Assembly (NCBI RefSeq): GCF_001297065.1
Contig: NZ_LHOX01000016.1
Location: 1-64,000 of the forward strand
Length of the DNA: 64,000 nt
Direction of reading: 5' to 3'
Origin: Enterococcus sp. RIT-PI-f
Lineage (GTDB): Bacteria > Bacillota > Bacilli > Lactobacillales > Enterococcaceae
This document shows, piece by piece, positions 8,301-16,755 of this stretch. The notes beneath the pieces were generated by a model. The model searched no databases. It saw only the letters and a list, made by a program, of their open reading frames with translations, and was not told the DNA's origin. A program made the position numbers and the translations under genes. Numbering within the stretch: the first letter of the stretch is position 1; the number at the start of each line of letters is the position of its first letter.

Positions 8301-9935
8301 TTACGCGTAGCCTTCCTCTGATAAGGCTAAAGCCAAACGTAAATCAAGGCTGACTGCCGGGTCATGTACGTTTTTTCCCAACAGCTTTTGACACTGCTCA
8401 ATTCGGTATTTGATCGTATTGCGATGAACAAAAAGAGATTTAGCTGTTCGGGTGATCTCACATTGGAAATCCAAGTAATAAGAGAGGGTTTTTCTTAATT
8501 CAACCATGCTATCTTCATCAGGAAAAGCTAATTCTTTGAGTGTTGTCCGGCAAAAATAATGAATGTCCTCGGGCGTCATTTTTTCAAACAAACTCCGCAT
8601 GCCTTTTTGATGGTAAAAGGAGACTGTCGATGTATCACGTTGTCCTTTGCGCTCTTCATAAGCTGTTTTGGCTTCGATAAATGAGCTGGCTATGTCATCA
8701 ATGCTTTCATACACACTGCCCACACCAAAAGCGATGTTAAAAGGCAAGCAAGCAGCCAATTCATCCGCAGTTTCTATCAAGTAATCAGCTAAAGCATCAC
8801 ATTTATGCTGCGTTAAAATGACGAAGTGATTGGTGTCATTTAGTTGAAAGAGACAGACATCTTTGATGCGATAAGGCAAATGCTCGGTAAACCAAGTATA
8901 AGCCAATGCACTTTCTTCTTTCTGATATTTGATTTTCTCTTGTGTGACTTGGCTCGTTTGGCACACACCATAGATGACACGATAATGACGCGCTTTGACA
9001 AGCCCATGGGCTTTACCCAATTCCAGCCATTCTTTTGGCTGTTGTTTGGTAGATTGCTGGTATTCGATCATTCTTGTCCAAAAATCACTTTTGATATCTT
9101 CTAAAGACTCTTGGATTTTCTGATTTTTATACAGCATAAAAGACAAAACCAAGGCCGCTTGTTCTAGAGCGAATTCGGAGACCGGATATGGAATTGCTTC
9201 TGGGTTCAAGATGACCAAATAGTAAGGGAAATACGTTGAAGTTTCGATTGCATAATATGAAATTTGAGATGTTTTTTCATGCAAATCAGTAATGGGGATC
9301 GCGCCACTTTTTTCTCCAGTAAAGACACCATTGGTTTGCGTGAGTTGCTGGACGTAGTATTCAGCGGGTTTGGACATCCGCGTGAAATGCTTGGAATGCG
9401 CGATCACTTTCTTAAAAGGATTCAATAAAATAATGGGTGTGTTGACCATTTGTCCAAAATCAGCGATAAAACGAGCAATACTCACATCTTTCATTAAAGA
9501 AGCAGAAAATCTTTTTTGAATATCTAAAGCGTAACTCAATTGTTCAGTTTTGGTATGCCAAATCAAATTAAGTAGTTGATGCATCAACCGACCTAACGGC
9601 ATTGTTGCTGGGACCTCAACGAGGGGGAACCCTTGCGCTGAAGCGTAGGCAACGACCCTAGGATCGATCTCATCTAAAAATCTGCCGATTTTGATTCCGA
9701 GTCCAGCCGCGTTTTTAGCTATGAGAGAATCAATCAAACGACAAAGCGCCTCTTGCTTGTGTTGATACACCATCGCAGTGGTTAAGATAAACGTTTCTTC
9801 AGGTATATAGTGTGCAATATCGGGGGTTTCAGTAATTTCAATACTTTCAACCAGGCGATTGGCTGTCAAAATTGGTGTCAACAGCTTTAGATCGGAAAAA
9901 CGGGCGACATCGAGTAAATCAGCGAGTGTTTTCAT
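8301..9935 (-). CDS. pucR: PucR-family transcriptional regulator of ureide catabolism
   Basis: This 544-residue protein has the PucR layout. The N-terminal purine catabolism domain (about residues 1-125) starts MKTLADLLDVARF, the middle is a GGDEF-like sensor region, and the C-terminal PucR helix-turn-helix (about 480-540) includes HRNTIKYRIEQCQKLLG. It probably senses a ureide intermediate and activates the cluster. It is divergent from pucG, with 131 bp between start codons that hold a shared promoter region. The ATG follows AAGGGAGC. The family also contains CdaR-like regulators, but the location makes a ureide role likely. Confidence 0.88.
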   Translation of the reverse strand: MKTLADLLDVARFSDLKLLTPILTANRLVESIEITETPDIAHYIPEETFILTTAMVYQHKQEALCRLIDSLIAKNAAGLGIKIGRFLDEIDPRVVAYASAQGFPLVEVPATMPLGRLMHQLLNLIWHTKTEQLSYALDIQKRFSASLMKDVSIARFIADFGQMVNTPIILLNPFKKVIAHSKHFTRMSKPAEYYVQQLTQTNGVFTGEKSGAIPITDLHEKTSQISYYAIETSTYFPYYLVILNPEAIPYPVSEFALEQAALVLSFMLYKNQKIQESLEDIKSDFWTRMIEYQQSTKQQPKEWLELGKAHGLVKARHYRVIYGVCQTSQVTQEKIKYQKEESALAYTWFTEHLPYRIKDVCLFQLNDTNHFVILTQHKCDALADYLIETADELAACLPFNIAFGVGSVYESIDDIASSFIEAKTAYEERKGQRDTSTVSFYHQKGMRSLFEKMTPEDIHYFCRTTLKELAFPDEDSMVELRKTLSYYLDFQCEITRTAKSLFVHRNTIKYRIEQCQKLLGKNVHDPAVSLDLRLALALSEEGYA

Positions 9936-10007
9936 AAAAAAGCTCCCTTATGTATTGAACAAATTGCACAAAAAGACATGCATTGTTAGAACTATTGTAC
10001 AACATCT

Positions 10008-10022
10008 TTGGAAGCGTTGACA
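10008..10022 (+). promoter_or_regulatory. cre site overlapping the pucG promoter
   Basis: TTGGAAGCGTTGACA fits the degenerate cre consensus WTGNAANCGNWNNCW at every fixed position. Its last six bases are the TTGACA -35 element (10017-10022), followed at 15 bases by TAGAAT (10038-10043). CcpA bound here would block RNA polymerase, so pucG should be catabolite repressed. The decamer TATTGAACAA at 9953-9962 in the same intergenic region recurs upstream of allC and is a candidate PucR operator. Confidence 0.65.
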
Positions 10023-10066
10023 AGATGATTAAATGAATAGAATACGAAACGAGGCGAAGTATACGA

Positions 10067-11281
10067 ATGAATGAATTAGTGATTCCACAAAGGACGATCA
10101 TGACCCCAGGTCCAGTCGAAGCACATCCAGTCGTTTTGCAGGCTATGACTCGTCGCATATTGGGACAGTTTGATCCAGCTTTCTTAACGATCATGGATGA
10201 AGTCAAAGAAATGATCAAGCAGCCTTTTGGTACTGAAAACAAAGAAGCATTTGCCATTGATGGTACATCACGAGCAGGTTTAGAAGCTGCGCTGATTGCT
10301 TTGATTGAACCAGGAGATAGAGTACTCATCCCGGCTTATGGTCGTTTTGCCTATCTCCTTGGCGAAATCTGCGAGCGGGCACGCGCTGAGGTTCGTTATC
10401 TGGAAAAAGATTGGACGGCACCCTTTGAACCCGAAGCAGTGATTGCTGCAATCAAAGATTTTGAACCAAAGATCGTTGCTATGGTCCATGGAGAAACAGC
10501 CAATGGACAAATGCAGCCATTAGCTGATATTGGCAGCTATTGTCGTAGCAACGATCTTTTCTTTGTGGTGGATATGGTGGCAACATACGGGGGTGTCCAG
10601 CTAGCAGTCGATGACTGGTGTGTCGATATCGCGATTGCCGGTACGCAAAAATGTCTGAGTGTACCTTCGGGACTCGCGTTGGTGACGTACAATCATCGGG
10701 TGCAAGAGGTTCTTGATGCCCGGTACCAAAAAGAATTGGGGCTAAGCAAAACAGACCGCAACAACCGGCATATTGCGAGTAATTATTTAGATTTGAGTCA
10801 GTTGCAGCGTTATTGGAATGCCGAAAGGATCAATCATCACACCGAGGCAACGACAATGATTTATGCATTGCATGAAGGATTAAGAGTGTTGTTGCAAGAA
10901 GGGTTAACACATGTGTATCAGCGCCATGCAATCAACGAAGCAGCATTATTAGCCGGACTCAAAGCCATGGGATTGTCTATTTATGGTGCGCCAGAAACGA
11001 AGATGTCGACAGTGACACCAGTATGTATTCCTGAGGGGATTGATGGGGAGCTGATAAGAGAAGAAATGCTGGTATCTTTTGGTGTCGAAATCGCGAGTTC
11101 ATTCGGTGATCTAAAAGGAAAAATTTGGCGTATTGGCAATATGGGGTATAGTAGCCGCAAAGAAAATATTCTTCACGTACTGTCGGCACTTGAGGGCGCA
11201 ATGCTCTATCATCGTGCACCCATTCATGCAGGTCGAGCAGTACCGGCGGCATTGGCATTTTATCAAGGAGCAAAGAAATAA
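10067..11281 (+). CDS. pucG: (S)-ureidoglycine-glyoxylate aminotransferase
   Basis: This 404-residue class V (fold type I) aminotransferase transfers the amino group of (S)-ureidoglycine to glyoxylate, giving oxalurate and glycine. The N-terminus has MTPGPVEAHPVVLQAM, the phosphate-binding area has DGTSRAG, VDMVATYGG carries the conserved Asp, and GTQKCLSVPSG (about residues 192-202) carries the PLP lysine. The family also includes alanine- and serine-glyoxylate transaminases. Divergence from pucR and proximity to allC-D favour PucG. Its co-occurrence with allE and allD gives two routes from ureidoglycine to oxalurate. The ribosome site (GGCGAAG) is modest. Confidence 0.85.
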   Translation: MNELVIPQRTIMTPGPVEAHPVVLQAMTRRILGQFDPAFLTIMDEVKEMIKQPFGTENKEAFAIDGTSRAGLEAALIALIEPGDRVLIPAYGRFAYLLGEICERARAEVRYLEKDWTAPFEPEAVIAAIKDFEPKIVAMVHGETANGQMQPLADIGSYCRSNDLFFVVDMVATYGGVQLAVDDWCVDIAIAGTQKCLSVPSGLALVTYNHRVQEVLDARYQKELGLSKTDRNNRHIASNYLDLSQLQRYWNAERINHHTEATTMIYALHEGLRVLLQEGLTHVYQRHAINEAALLAGLKAMGLSIYGAPETKMSTVTPVCIPEGIDGELIREEMLVSFGVEIASSFGDLKGKIWRIGNMGYSSRKENILHVLSALEGAMLYHRAPIHAGRAVPAALAFYQGAKK

Positions 11282-11366
11282 ATTGGCACTTCTGCACAAG
11301 AATAATTTGTCCTTTGTGAAAAATGACAAATGAATGATTCGAGATAAAAATGTAAAATAACAGTAT

Positions 11367-11381
11367 ATTGAAGCGCTTACC
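11367..11381 (+). promoter_or_regulatory. cre-like site upstream of the MFS gene
   Basis: ATTGAAGCGCTTACC has the palindromic AAGCGCTT core and fits the cre consensus except at two positions. It lies about 50 bases before the MFS start codon. With the sites at 253 and 10008 it suggests carbon catabolite control of the whole ureide cluster. Confidence 0.45.
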
Positions 11382-11430
11382 AATTGTTTAGTGCACAAAC
11401 TTATTAGCGTAAATGTTGGAGGGAAAAAAA

Positions 11431-12678
11431 ATGGAAATCAATAAAGAACGAAGTGGTTTTGCTTACTGGAAACAAATCATCATTCTTTTATGTTCAGGTT
11501 GGGTCACGATTTGGATTTACCGTTCAGCGTTATCACCAATCTATCCGCAAATCAATGAATCGTTAGGTGGAAATATTTCAGACACAGCACTAGGATCGAT
11601 TGCTAGTTTTTATTTCTTAGGGTATGTGATCATGCAAATCCCTGCTGGATTTTTGGTAGATAAAATCGGAAAGAAGAAAGTCTTGATACCAGGATTTGTT
11701 GTATTTGCTCTTGCGGCTTTTTTGATTTCACAAGCTGCATCGATCACGATGATTTACACAGGTAGTTTTTTAGCAGGGATTGGTTGTGGTTCCTTCTACG
11801 GTTCTGCATACTCGTTGACATCACAAAATATTCCTAAAGATAAGAAAAGTTTTTCAACTGCGATCGTGAATAGCGGGTCGGCAGTTGGTTCAGGATTTGG
11901 GATGATTTTATCTAGTTTTTTAGTCATTCAGATGGAATTGCCATGGCAAACGATGATGTATCTATCTACCTTCTTGATCCTTTGTATGACAGTGGCTTTT
12001 GGTCTTGTGATTCGCAGCAACAAAGATGATGTTGCTTTTCAGCCCAGAGAAGAAAGTGTTGCAGATACACATGACAAACCAAAAGAAAAAGTTTCCTTGT
12101 CGACATTATTTTCGTTAAAAATGCTGTTTACGTATGTTTTATATTTTGCCACCTGCTATGCCTATTATATGACTGTGACTTGGTTGCCGAATTTTTTGGG
12201 TACAGAGCGTGGTTTCCAAGGGGTGGCAATCGGATTTTCTTCCTCTTTGGTTGCCTTTGCCTCGATTCCAGGTGCGCTATTATTCAGTCGCTTAGCTGAC
12301 AAATATATGCATAAAAAAGTCACATTCATTGTTATCTTAGAAATTTTAGCAGCCTTGATGTTGTTGGTCACGGTTCAAGCTACAAACGCAACGTTCTTGA
12401 TGATTGCACTGATTTTGTATGGATTTTTAGGAAAGTTGGCTGTGGAACCAATCATTATCTCCTGGTTGGGTGAGAATGCTCCCCAAGTTGGCGTAGGGAC
12501 AACATTGGGTGTTTTCAACTTTTTCGGGATGATGTCTTCAGTGATCGCCCCAGCGTTGACGGGGTCAATTTCAGATGCAACCGGATCGAAAGTTATGGGT
12601 TTTTATATCGCGATTATCCTATTGGCGGCTGGCGCATGCCTATTCCTGATCATTAATTCGAAACAAAAGGCACAATAG
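11431..12678 (+). CDS. MFS transporter, probable ureide/carboxylate carrier
   Basis: This 415-residue major facilitator protein has about twelve hydrophobic segments and the loop motif GFLVDKIGKKK (about residues 77-87), the usual MFS signature between helices 2 and 3. A hydrophilic central loop at about 198-220 separates the two halves. It resembles anion:cation symporters that move organic acids. The location between pucG and the DAACS symporter suggests uptake of allantoate or allantoin, or export of oxamate, but the substrate cannot be read from sequence. The ATG at 11431 follows GGAGGG and starts MEINKERSGF. It lies 18 bp before the next gene and is probably co-transcribed. Confidence 0.75.
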   Translation: MEINKERSGFAYWKQIIILLCSGWVTIWIYRSALSPIYPQINESLGGNISDTALGSIASFYFLGYVIMQIPAGFLVDKIGKKKVLIPGFVVFALAAFLISQAASITMIYTGSFLAGIGCGSFYGSAYSLTSQNIPKDKKSFSTAIVNSGSAVGSGFGMILSSFLVIQMELPWQTMMYLSTFLILCMTVAFGLVIRSNKDDVAFQPREESVADTHDKPKEKVSLSTLFSLKMLFTYVLYFATCYAYYMTVTWLPNFLGTERGFQGVAIGFSSSLVAFASIPGALLFSRLADKYMHKKVTFIVILEILAALMLLVTVQATNATFLMIALILYGFLGKLAVEPIIISWLGENAPQVGVGTTLGVFNFFGMMSSVIAPALTGSISDATGSKVMGFYIAIILLAAGACLFLIINSKQKAQ

Positions 12679-12696
12679 AAAAGTGGGGCGCTGTAA

Positions 12697-13944
12697 ATGA
12701 AAAGAGCCATCAAATTCAGTTTGACCAGCCAAATCATGATCGCCACAGTGTTAGGCATCATCATTGGGATTATTTTCCAAGATGCGGTCAGCGATTTGGC
12801 CATTATTGGTGAATTATTCTTACGCTTGATTCAGATGTCTGTGGTCATTCTGATCATGGGTGCAGTGATTGAAGCTGTTGGTGGGTTAGCAGCCAAAGAA
12901 TTAGGCAAGATTGGTGTGAAAGTCTTCTTCTGGTTTGTCGGTTCTACTATTTTTGCAGCAGTCACAGGAATCATCTTTGGGCTCCTATTGCAGCCAGGTG
13001 CGAGCATTATGCATAGTGATGCGCCAAAAGAAACACTGGCTCTTGGCAGTACAAATGTAAAAGATGTTCTGCTGAATTTCATTCCTTCGAATATTATCGA
13101 GGCTATGTCTGACGGGAATATGATACAAGTTATTGTCTTCTCATTATTGTTTGGTCTCGCGCTAAGTTTGATCAAAGAGGAAAAGAACAATCAAATAGTT
13201 CTTGACTGGATCATTGCTTTTAACAATGTCATCTTAAAGATGGTGACATTGATCATGAAAGTGGCACCAATCGGGATTTTTTGTTTGATAGCTTCGGTTG
13301 TTGGTGCGTCTGGTTATCATATTCTAAGCACATTGGTCCGCTTCCTCTTGACACTGGGAAGTGCATCATTACTATTCATGGCTGCTTGGTTTATGGTTAC
13401 TGCATGCTATTGCAAAGTCAATATTTGGCGTTTGATCAAAAATATGCGCCGTATGTCAGTGGTTTCTTTTACAACTACGTCATCAGCCGTTTCTTTACCA
13501 ATTCTCATTGAAGACAGTCGAGAGAAATTAGGAATCAGTGATCGAGTCGCTAAATTGGTCCTTCCATTAGGCATGACACTGAACAGCAATGGCTTATCGA
13601 TGTTCTTATCCTTATCTGTTATAACGTTCACACAATATTATTCAATTGATTTAGGGATCGGTGATTTGATTCAAATCGTTCTCTTATCTACTTTGGCTTG
13701 CATGGGCACGATAGTTGTACCTGGTGGTGGCTTGGTGACATTGGCAACTGTGATGCCGATGCTAGGTCTACCAACTGAAAGTATTGCTTTATTGGCAGGG
13801 ATCGATTGGTTTTCAGGAATGTTTCGGACATTACTGAACGTTGATCCAGATGTGACCGTCGCGATGATCATCGCCCATGATGAAAAAGAATTAGACTATG
13901 ATATTTTCAATGGCAAAAAGACCTATATTGAGAACAACGAATAA
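12697..13944 (+). CDS. Dicarboxylate/amino acid:cation symporter (DAACS family)
   Basis: This 415-residue membrane protein has the glutamate/aspartate transporter fold. Family marks are the serine-rich TTSSAVSLPI (about residues 267-276) at the first re-entrant loop and the helix-7 motif GMTLNSNGLSM (about 292-302), where classical glutamate carriers have NMDGT. The C-terminal part has VPGGGLVTLATVMPMLGLP. The changed NMDGT position suggests a substrate other than glutamate. Being 18 bp after the MFS gene, it may move an amino acid, dicarboxylate or ureide linked to the cluster. It ends the ureide region. Confidence 0.75.
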   Translation: MKRAIKFSLTSQIMIATVLGIIIGIIFQDAVSDLAIIGELFLRLIQMSVVILIMGAVIEAVGGLAAKELGKIGVKVFFWFVGSTIFAAVTGIIFGLLLQPGASIMHSDAPKETLALGSTNVKDVLLNFIPSNIIEAMSDGNMIQVIVFSLLFGLALSLIKEEKNNQIVLDWIIAFNNVILKMVTLIMKVAPIGIFCLIASVVGASGYHILSTLVRFLLTLGSASLLFMAAWFMVTACYCKVNIWRLIKNMRRMSVVSFTTTSSAVSLPILIEDSREKLGISDRVAKLVLPLGMTLNSNGLSMFLSLSVITFTQYYSIDLGIGDLIQIVLLSTLACMGTIVVPGGGLVTLATVMPMLGLPTESIALLAGIDWFSGMFRTLLNVDPDVTVAMIIAHDEKELDYDIFNGKKTYIENNE

Positions 13945-13968
13945 ACGAATCATCTTTGCCACATAAAG

Positions 13969-13994
13969 GGCTACCGTAAAGGGGCCATTTTTTT
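13969..13994 (+). terminator. Rho-independent terminator after the DAACS gene
   Basis: GGCTACC pairs with GGGGCC (one bulged A, one G-U) across a GTAAA loop and is followed by A then seven or more T residues. It lies 25 bases after the stop codon. Confidence 0.5.
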
Positions 13995-14094
13995 GTCTTT
14001 CTTTGCCCGTTTTCTTAATCTATCTTAAGATGTATTGTGAGAAAGGATGCATTGATTTATACTATTTTTATTGAAAATAAAAGGTGGATATTTC

Positions 14095-15456
14095 ATGAAA
14101 GAAAGAAAAACAGCGTTCATTCACATTGCATTAGGCATTGGTTTGACGTTGATCGTGATCGGACTTGTAGTGTGGTTTGGACTTGGGTTTTCGCTAGGCC
14201 GTTTTGTCAGCTCACGGACAGAAGCAACAGCAACTACGCAAACGACAGAAACGGCGCAAGCAAAGATCAAAGAACAGAATGTAGATTATTTTAATCAATT
14301 TTTACCCTTTGAGAGTGACTATAGTTATGATCCGAGTACCCAAGGATTCAATTTGTTCTATGATTTGATGCGTTTTTTTGCTTCAGAAAAAGTAGACGAC
14401 GATGTGCGGATCGAGTCATATAGTGTCAGTGGTGCAGCGTATGAAGATGGTGTCTTGACTGTCAAATTTACGGTATGGCCGACAACGATCAATCGTGATC
14501 AAATGGTGGCGTATTGGGGCAAAGTTTCGGATGATGGGTCTGTTCGTGACATTTGCTGGCAAGTCACGGTCGACACAACGAGCCAAGGTGATACAGCAAT
14601 TACGAATGTTGCCACAGGCGATGCCAGTGTCATTACAGAAGACAACAACCAAATGACGACTGATTCAGACAGTAACCAGACAATTGCTTATAAAACCGAG
14701 GTAGGGAATGATCAACTTAAATTGACGTACGACGGCTGGAAGAGTCAAGTCATCCTTCCTTATGCTTTATCGGATTTTTTTGGTGGTGAATATAGTGGAG
14801 ATAAACAGTCGCTGATCGACCAAAGTTATGTGTTGACGCCAGATCAAACGGGTTTCATCCGTACGGCCGATGCCAGTGATACCAACGCCAAGCAAACCGT
14901 TTATTATACTTACACAGAAGATCAAGGCAGTACTTGGAAGGATGTTATCTTAGAGAAAGAAACGGCTGCGATCCGTTATCGGAAAGTTGCTTTTGGCGAT
15001 GATGGGTTTGGCTATATCTTTTTGTCTGGCGGCAGGGTCATGGGGCAAGAAGGGTATCTGTCTTATACGACGGCTGATGGTGGTAAAACATGGACCTCTC
15101 ACCAAGTGGTCAAAGGTGTCAGCAGTCTGTTGACCGATGCATGTTATATCAATGAAAAACTAGGATTTATGAGTTTGGGGGGCACCACACCATCTGAACC
15201 CAATTTGTATGTAACGACAGATGGGGGAAATACTTGGCTGCAGTCTTCATTTGATATGTCAGATGAGCTGAAGAAGGTCTTTATCGTTGCGGAAGCACCC
15301 TATGAAGAAGACGGTGTATTGAAAGTGAAAGTCAACCAAGGGGCGACAGGCGATTACAAAGGCGGAAACGTAAAAGGCGTATTCACCTCCAAGGATCAAG
15401 GGCTGACCTGGACATTTGATCATGAAGAAACTGCGGATACAACCGAGGCAGGATGA
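14095..15456 (+). CDS. Membrane-anchored BNR/Asp-box repeat protein
   Basis: This 453-residue protein has one N-terminal membrane segment (about residues 8-32) followed by a long extracytoplasmic part. After a Thr/Ala-rich linker (about 40-65), the C-terminal half has Asp-box (BNR) motifs of the S-x-D-x-G-x-T-W type: TEDQGSTWKD, TADGGKTWTS, TTDGGNTWLQ and SKDQGLTWTF. This points to a beta-propeller of the sialidase/Ycf48 type. No sialidase catalytic residues can be assigned, so it is not called a sialidase. AAGGTGGA precedes the ATG at 14095. It appears to be a single-gene unit, and its role is unknown. Confidence 0.6.
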   Translation: MKERKTAFIHIALGIGLTLIVIGLVVWFGLGFSLGRFVSSRTEATATTQTTETAQAKIKEQNVDYFNQFLPFESDYSYDPSTQGFNLFYDLMRFFASEKVDDDVRIESYSVSGAAYEDGVLTVKFTVWPTTINRDQMVAYWGKVSDDGSVRDICWQVTVDTTSQGDTAITNVATGDASVITEDNNQMTTDSDSNQTIAYKTEVGNDQLKLTYDGWKSQVILPYALSDFFGGEYSGDKQSLIDQSYVLTPDQTGFIRTADASDTNAKQTVYYTYTEDQGSTWKDVILEKETAAIRYRKVAFGDDGFGYIFLSGGRVMGQEGYLSYTTADGGKTWTSHQVVKGVSSLLTDACYINEKLGFMSLGGTTPSEPNLYVTTDGGNTWLQSSFDMSDELKKVFIVAEAPYEEDGVLKVKVNQGATGDYKGGNVKGVFTSKDQGLTWTFDHEETADTTEAG

Positions 15457-15583
15457 AATCTTAAGTTTCAATTAATAAGACAAACAATGGGCTGAGATTT
15501 GTCTTTGGCGATTGCATCTATTTAGGAATATGATAGACTAGAGCTAATTATCCAAATGCAATATATCAAACAAGAGTGAGGGA

Positions 15584-16024
15584 ATGAACGTGGCAGCAAA
15601 TCAAGTGATCTTGGTGGGGAAAATCGCTGAAATGACATCAGTGACCAGTCAGGACGCAACCGGCATTCGTTTTATATTAATGGTCAAAACAAATTGGCAA
15701 TCAGCCGAGGAAGCAGAATCTTTTGAATGTGTGATTTTCGGTAAGCAAGCAGAAACATTCAAGCAATACACACAAATTCATGCAACCGTCAAAGTGACGG
15801 GACATTTGCATAGTTGCCCCCATCAGACAGAAGATGGCCAACGGTTTTGCGGTGCAGAAGTCATTGTCGATAGTTTCCAATTGTTGGAACGACCTGAGCC
15901 TGTGTTGGCCAAAGTCCAAGAAGACAGCACAAAAGGGAATGCAACAGATAAAAAACAAAATAAAGAACAAGATCCTTTCAAAAATCAAGTGTTAGAATTT
16001 TTGAAAGACAATCGATTCTTATAA
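15584..16024 (+). CDS. Single-stranded DNA-binding (OB-fold) protein-like
   Basis: This 146-residue protein has an SSB-type OB-fold over about residues 5-105. The start (NQVILVGKIAE) and the pattern SFECVIFGKQAETFKQY followed by VKVTGHL follow the SSB pattern. The C-terminus is charged (KKQNKEQDPF) and ends DNRFL. It lacks the acidic DDDIPF-like tip that housekeeping SSBs use to recruit partners, so it is probably a paralogue rather than the replicative SSB. The ATG follows GAGTGAGGGA. It is monocistronic and ends in a strong bidirectional terminator. Confidence 0.6.
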   Translation: MNVAANQVILVGKIAEMTSVTSQDATGIRFILMVKTNWQSAEEAESFECVIFGKQAETFKQYTQIHATVKVTGHLHSCPHQTEDGQRFCGAEVIVDSFQLLERPEPVLAKVQEDSTKGNATDKKQNKEQDPFKNQVLEFLKDNRFL

Positions 16025-16072
16025 TCAAAAACACGTGCCTGTTTGCTACAAACATAGGTACGTGTTTTTGAT
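16024..16072. terminator. Bidirectional terminator between the SSB-like and LysM genes
   Basis: ATCAAAAACACGTGCCT pairs with AGGTACGTGTTTTTGAT with one G-U or mismatch. T-runs or A-runs on both flanks let it serve both convergent genes. Confidence 0.8.
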
Positions 16073-16085
16073 ATGATAGAAAGCT

Positions 16086-16505
16086 TCATTGCCGCTGTTC
16101 AAATCGATTGACTGCACTTGACTTGATCCCAGAGGACGCTGTTTCTTTTGAAAAGTGAGCTGCTGGGTCGCCATGCGCGCTCGAATCAAAGGTATTAGGA
16201 TCTTTCAAAAAGAGCGTATCTTGCGGATAGATCAAGTCTGGATGCGCAATTTGGTTCCAAGCGATGATATGATCCAATGGCAATTCTGCAGCTCGACAAA
16301 TCATCTCTAATGTATCTCCCCACTGAATGGTATAAGTGTCGCTTGGCAACTGTTCTTGAATGGCATGTATCGTGCGAGGCTGCCAATTTTTTATGTTCAA
16401 ATCCCCAACGACTGCCGCTTGAGCATTCAAGGAATACCCCAAAGCATAACTGAGACAAATACAAATGAATAAATAAAGCTTCAGTGGCTTTTTTGAACTT
16501 CTCAT
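16086..16505 (-). CDS. Secreted LysM-domain protein
   Basis: This 139-residue protein starts with a basic n-region and a hydrophobic stretch ending in NAQA (about residues 1-30), which looks like a cleavable signal peptide. A single LysM domain follows (about 57-100). Its YTIQWGDTLEMICRAAEL beginning and ending in YPQDTLFL are the classic start and end of the motif, which binds peptidoglycan. The remaining 35 residues are polar and of low complexity. No catalytic domain is fused to it. The ATG follows AAGGAGAAC. It is convergent with the SSB-like gene and forms its own transcription unit. Confidence 0.75.
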   Translation of the reverse strand: MRSSKKPLKLYLFICICLSYALGYSLNAQAAVVGDLNIKNWQPRTIHAIQEQLPSDTYTIQWGDTLEMICRAAELPLDHIIAWNQIAHPDLIYPQDTLFLKDPNTFDSSAHGDPAAHFSKETASSGIKSSAVNRFEQRQ

Positions 16506-16672
16506 ACAGTTCTCCTTTTTATCTATAAATGAAATTATATTTATATATTATGACTATTATATCTGTTGTTTCGTACTGCGTAAACAGTTTGTTTCTATGA
16601 CTTACAGGCAAAATCACAGCACTGTCATTGCTTTGTGATTGTAATTAATTATCACGAATGTCAAAAATTTAT

Positions 16673-16701
16673 TTCACAAAATCACTTAAATAAGCTAAAC
16701 T
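16673..16701 (+). promoter_or_regulatory. SigA promoter of the gamma-glutamyl hydrolase/peptide-binding operon
   Basis: TTCACA (16673-16678) and TAAACT (16696-16701) are separated by 17 bases, and the start codon follows 54 bases later. Just upstream, near 16632-16659, an imperfect inverted repeat (TTTGTGAT and ATCACGAA, about 11 bases apart) could be an operator. Nothing else is seen in this 250-base gap. Confidence 0.5.
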
Positions 16702-16755
16702 AGATGCAATACTTATTTGTAAGGACTATATTATTAGGTAAAGGTGGTGTCAGCT

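Noticed and set aside
8301-9935. Short open frames on the strand opposite pucR and other long genes
   Set aside because: They lack ribosome sites and homology-like content and are shadows of the real coding strand.
14095-15456. Sialidase call for the BNR protein
   Set aside because: Asp-box repeats are present but the catalytic Arg triad and Tyr/Glu cannot be identified.
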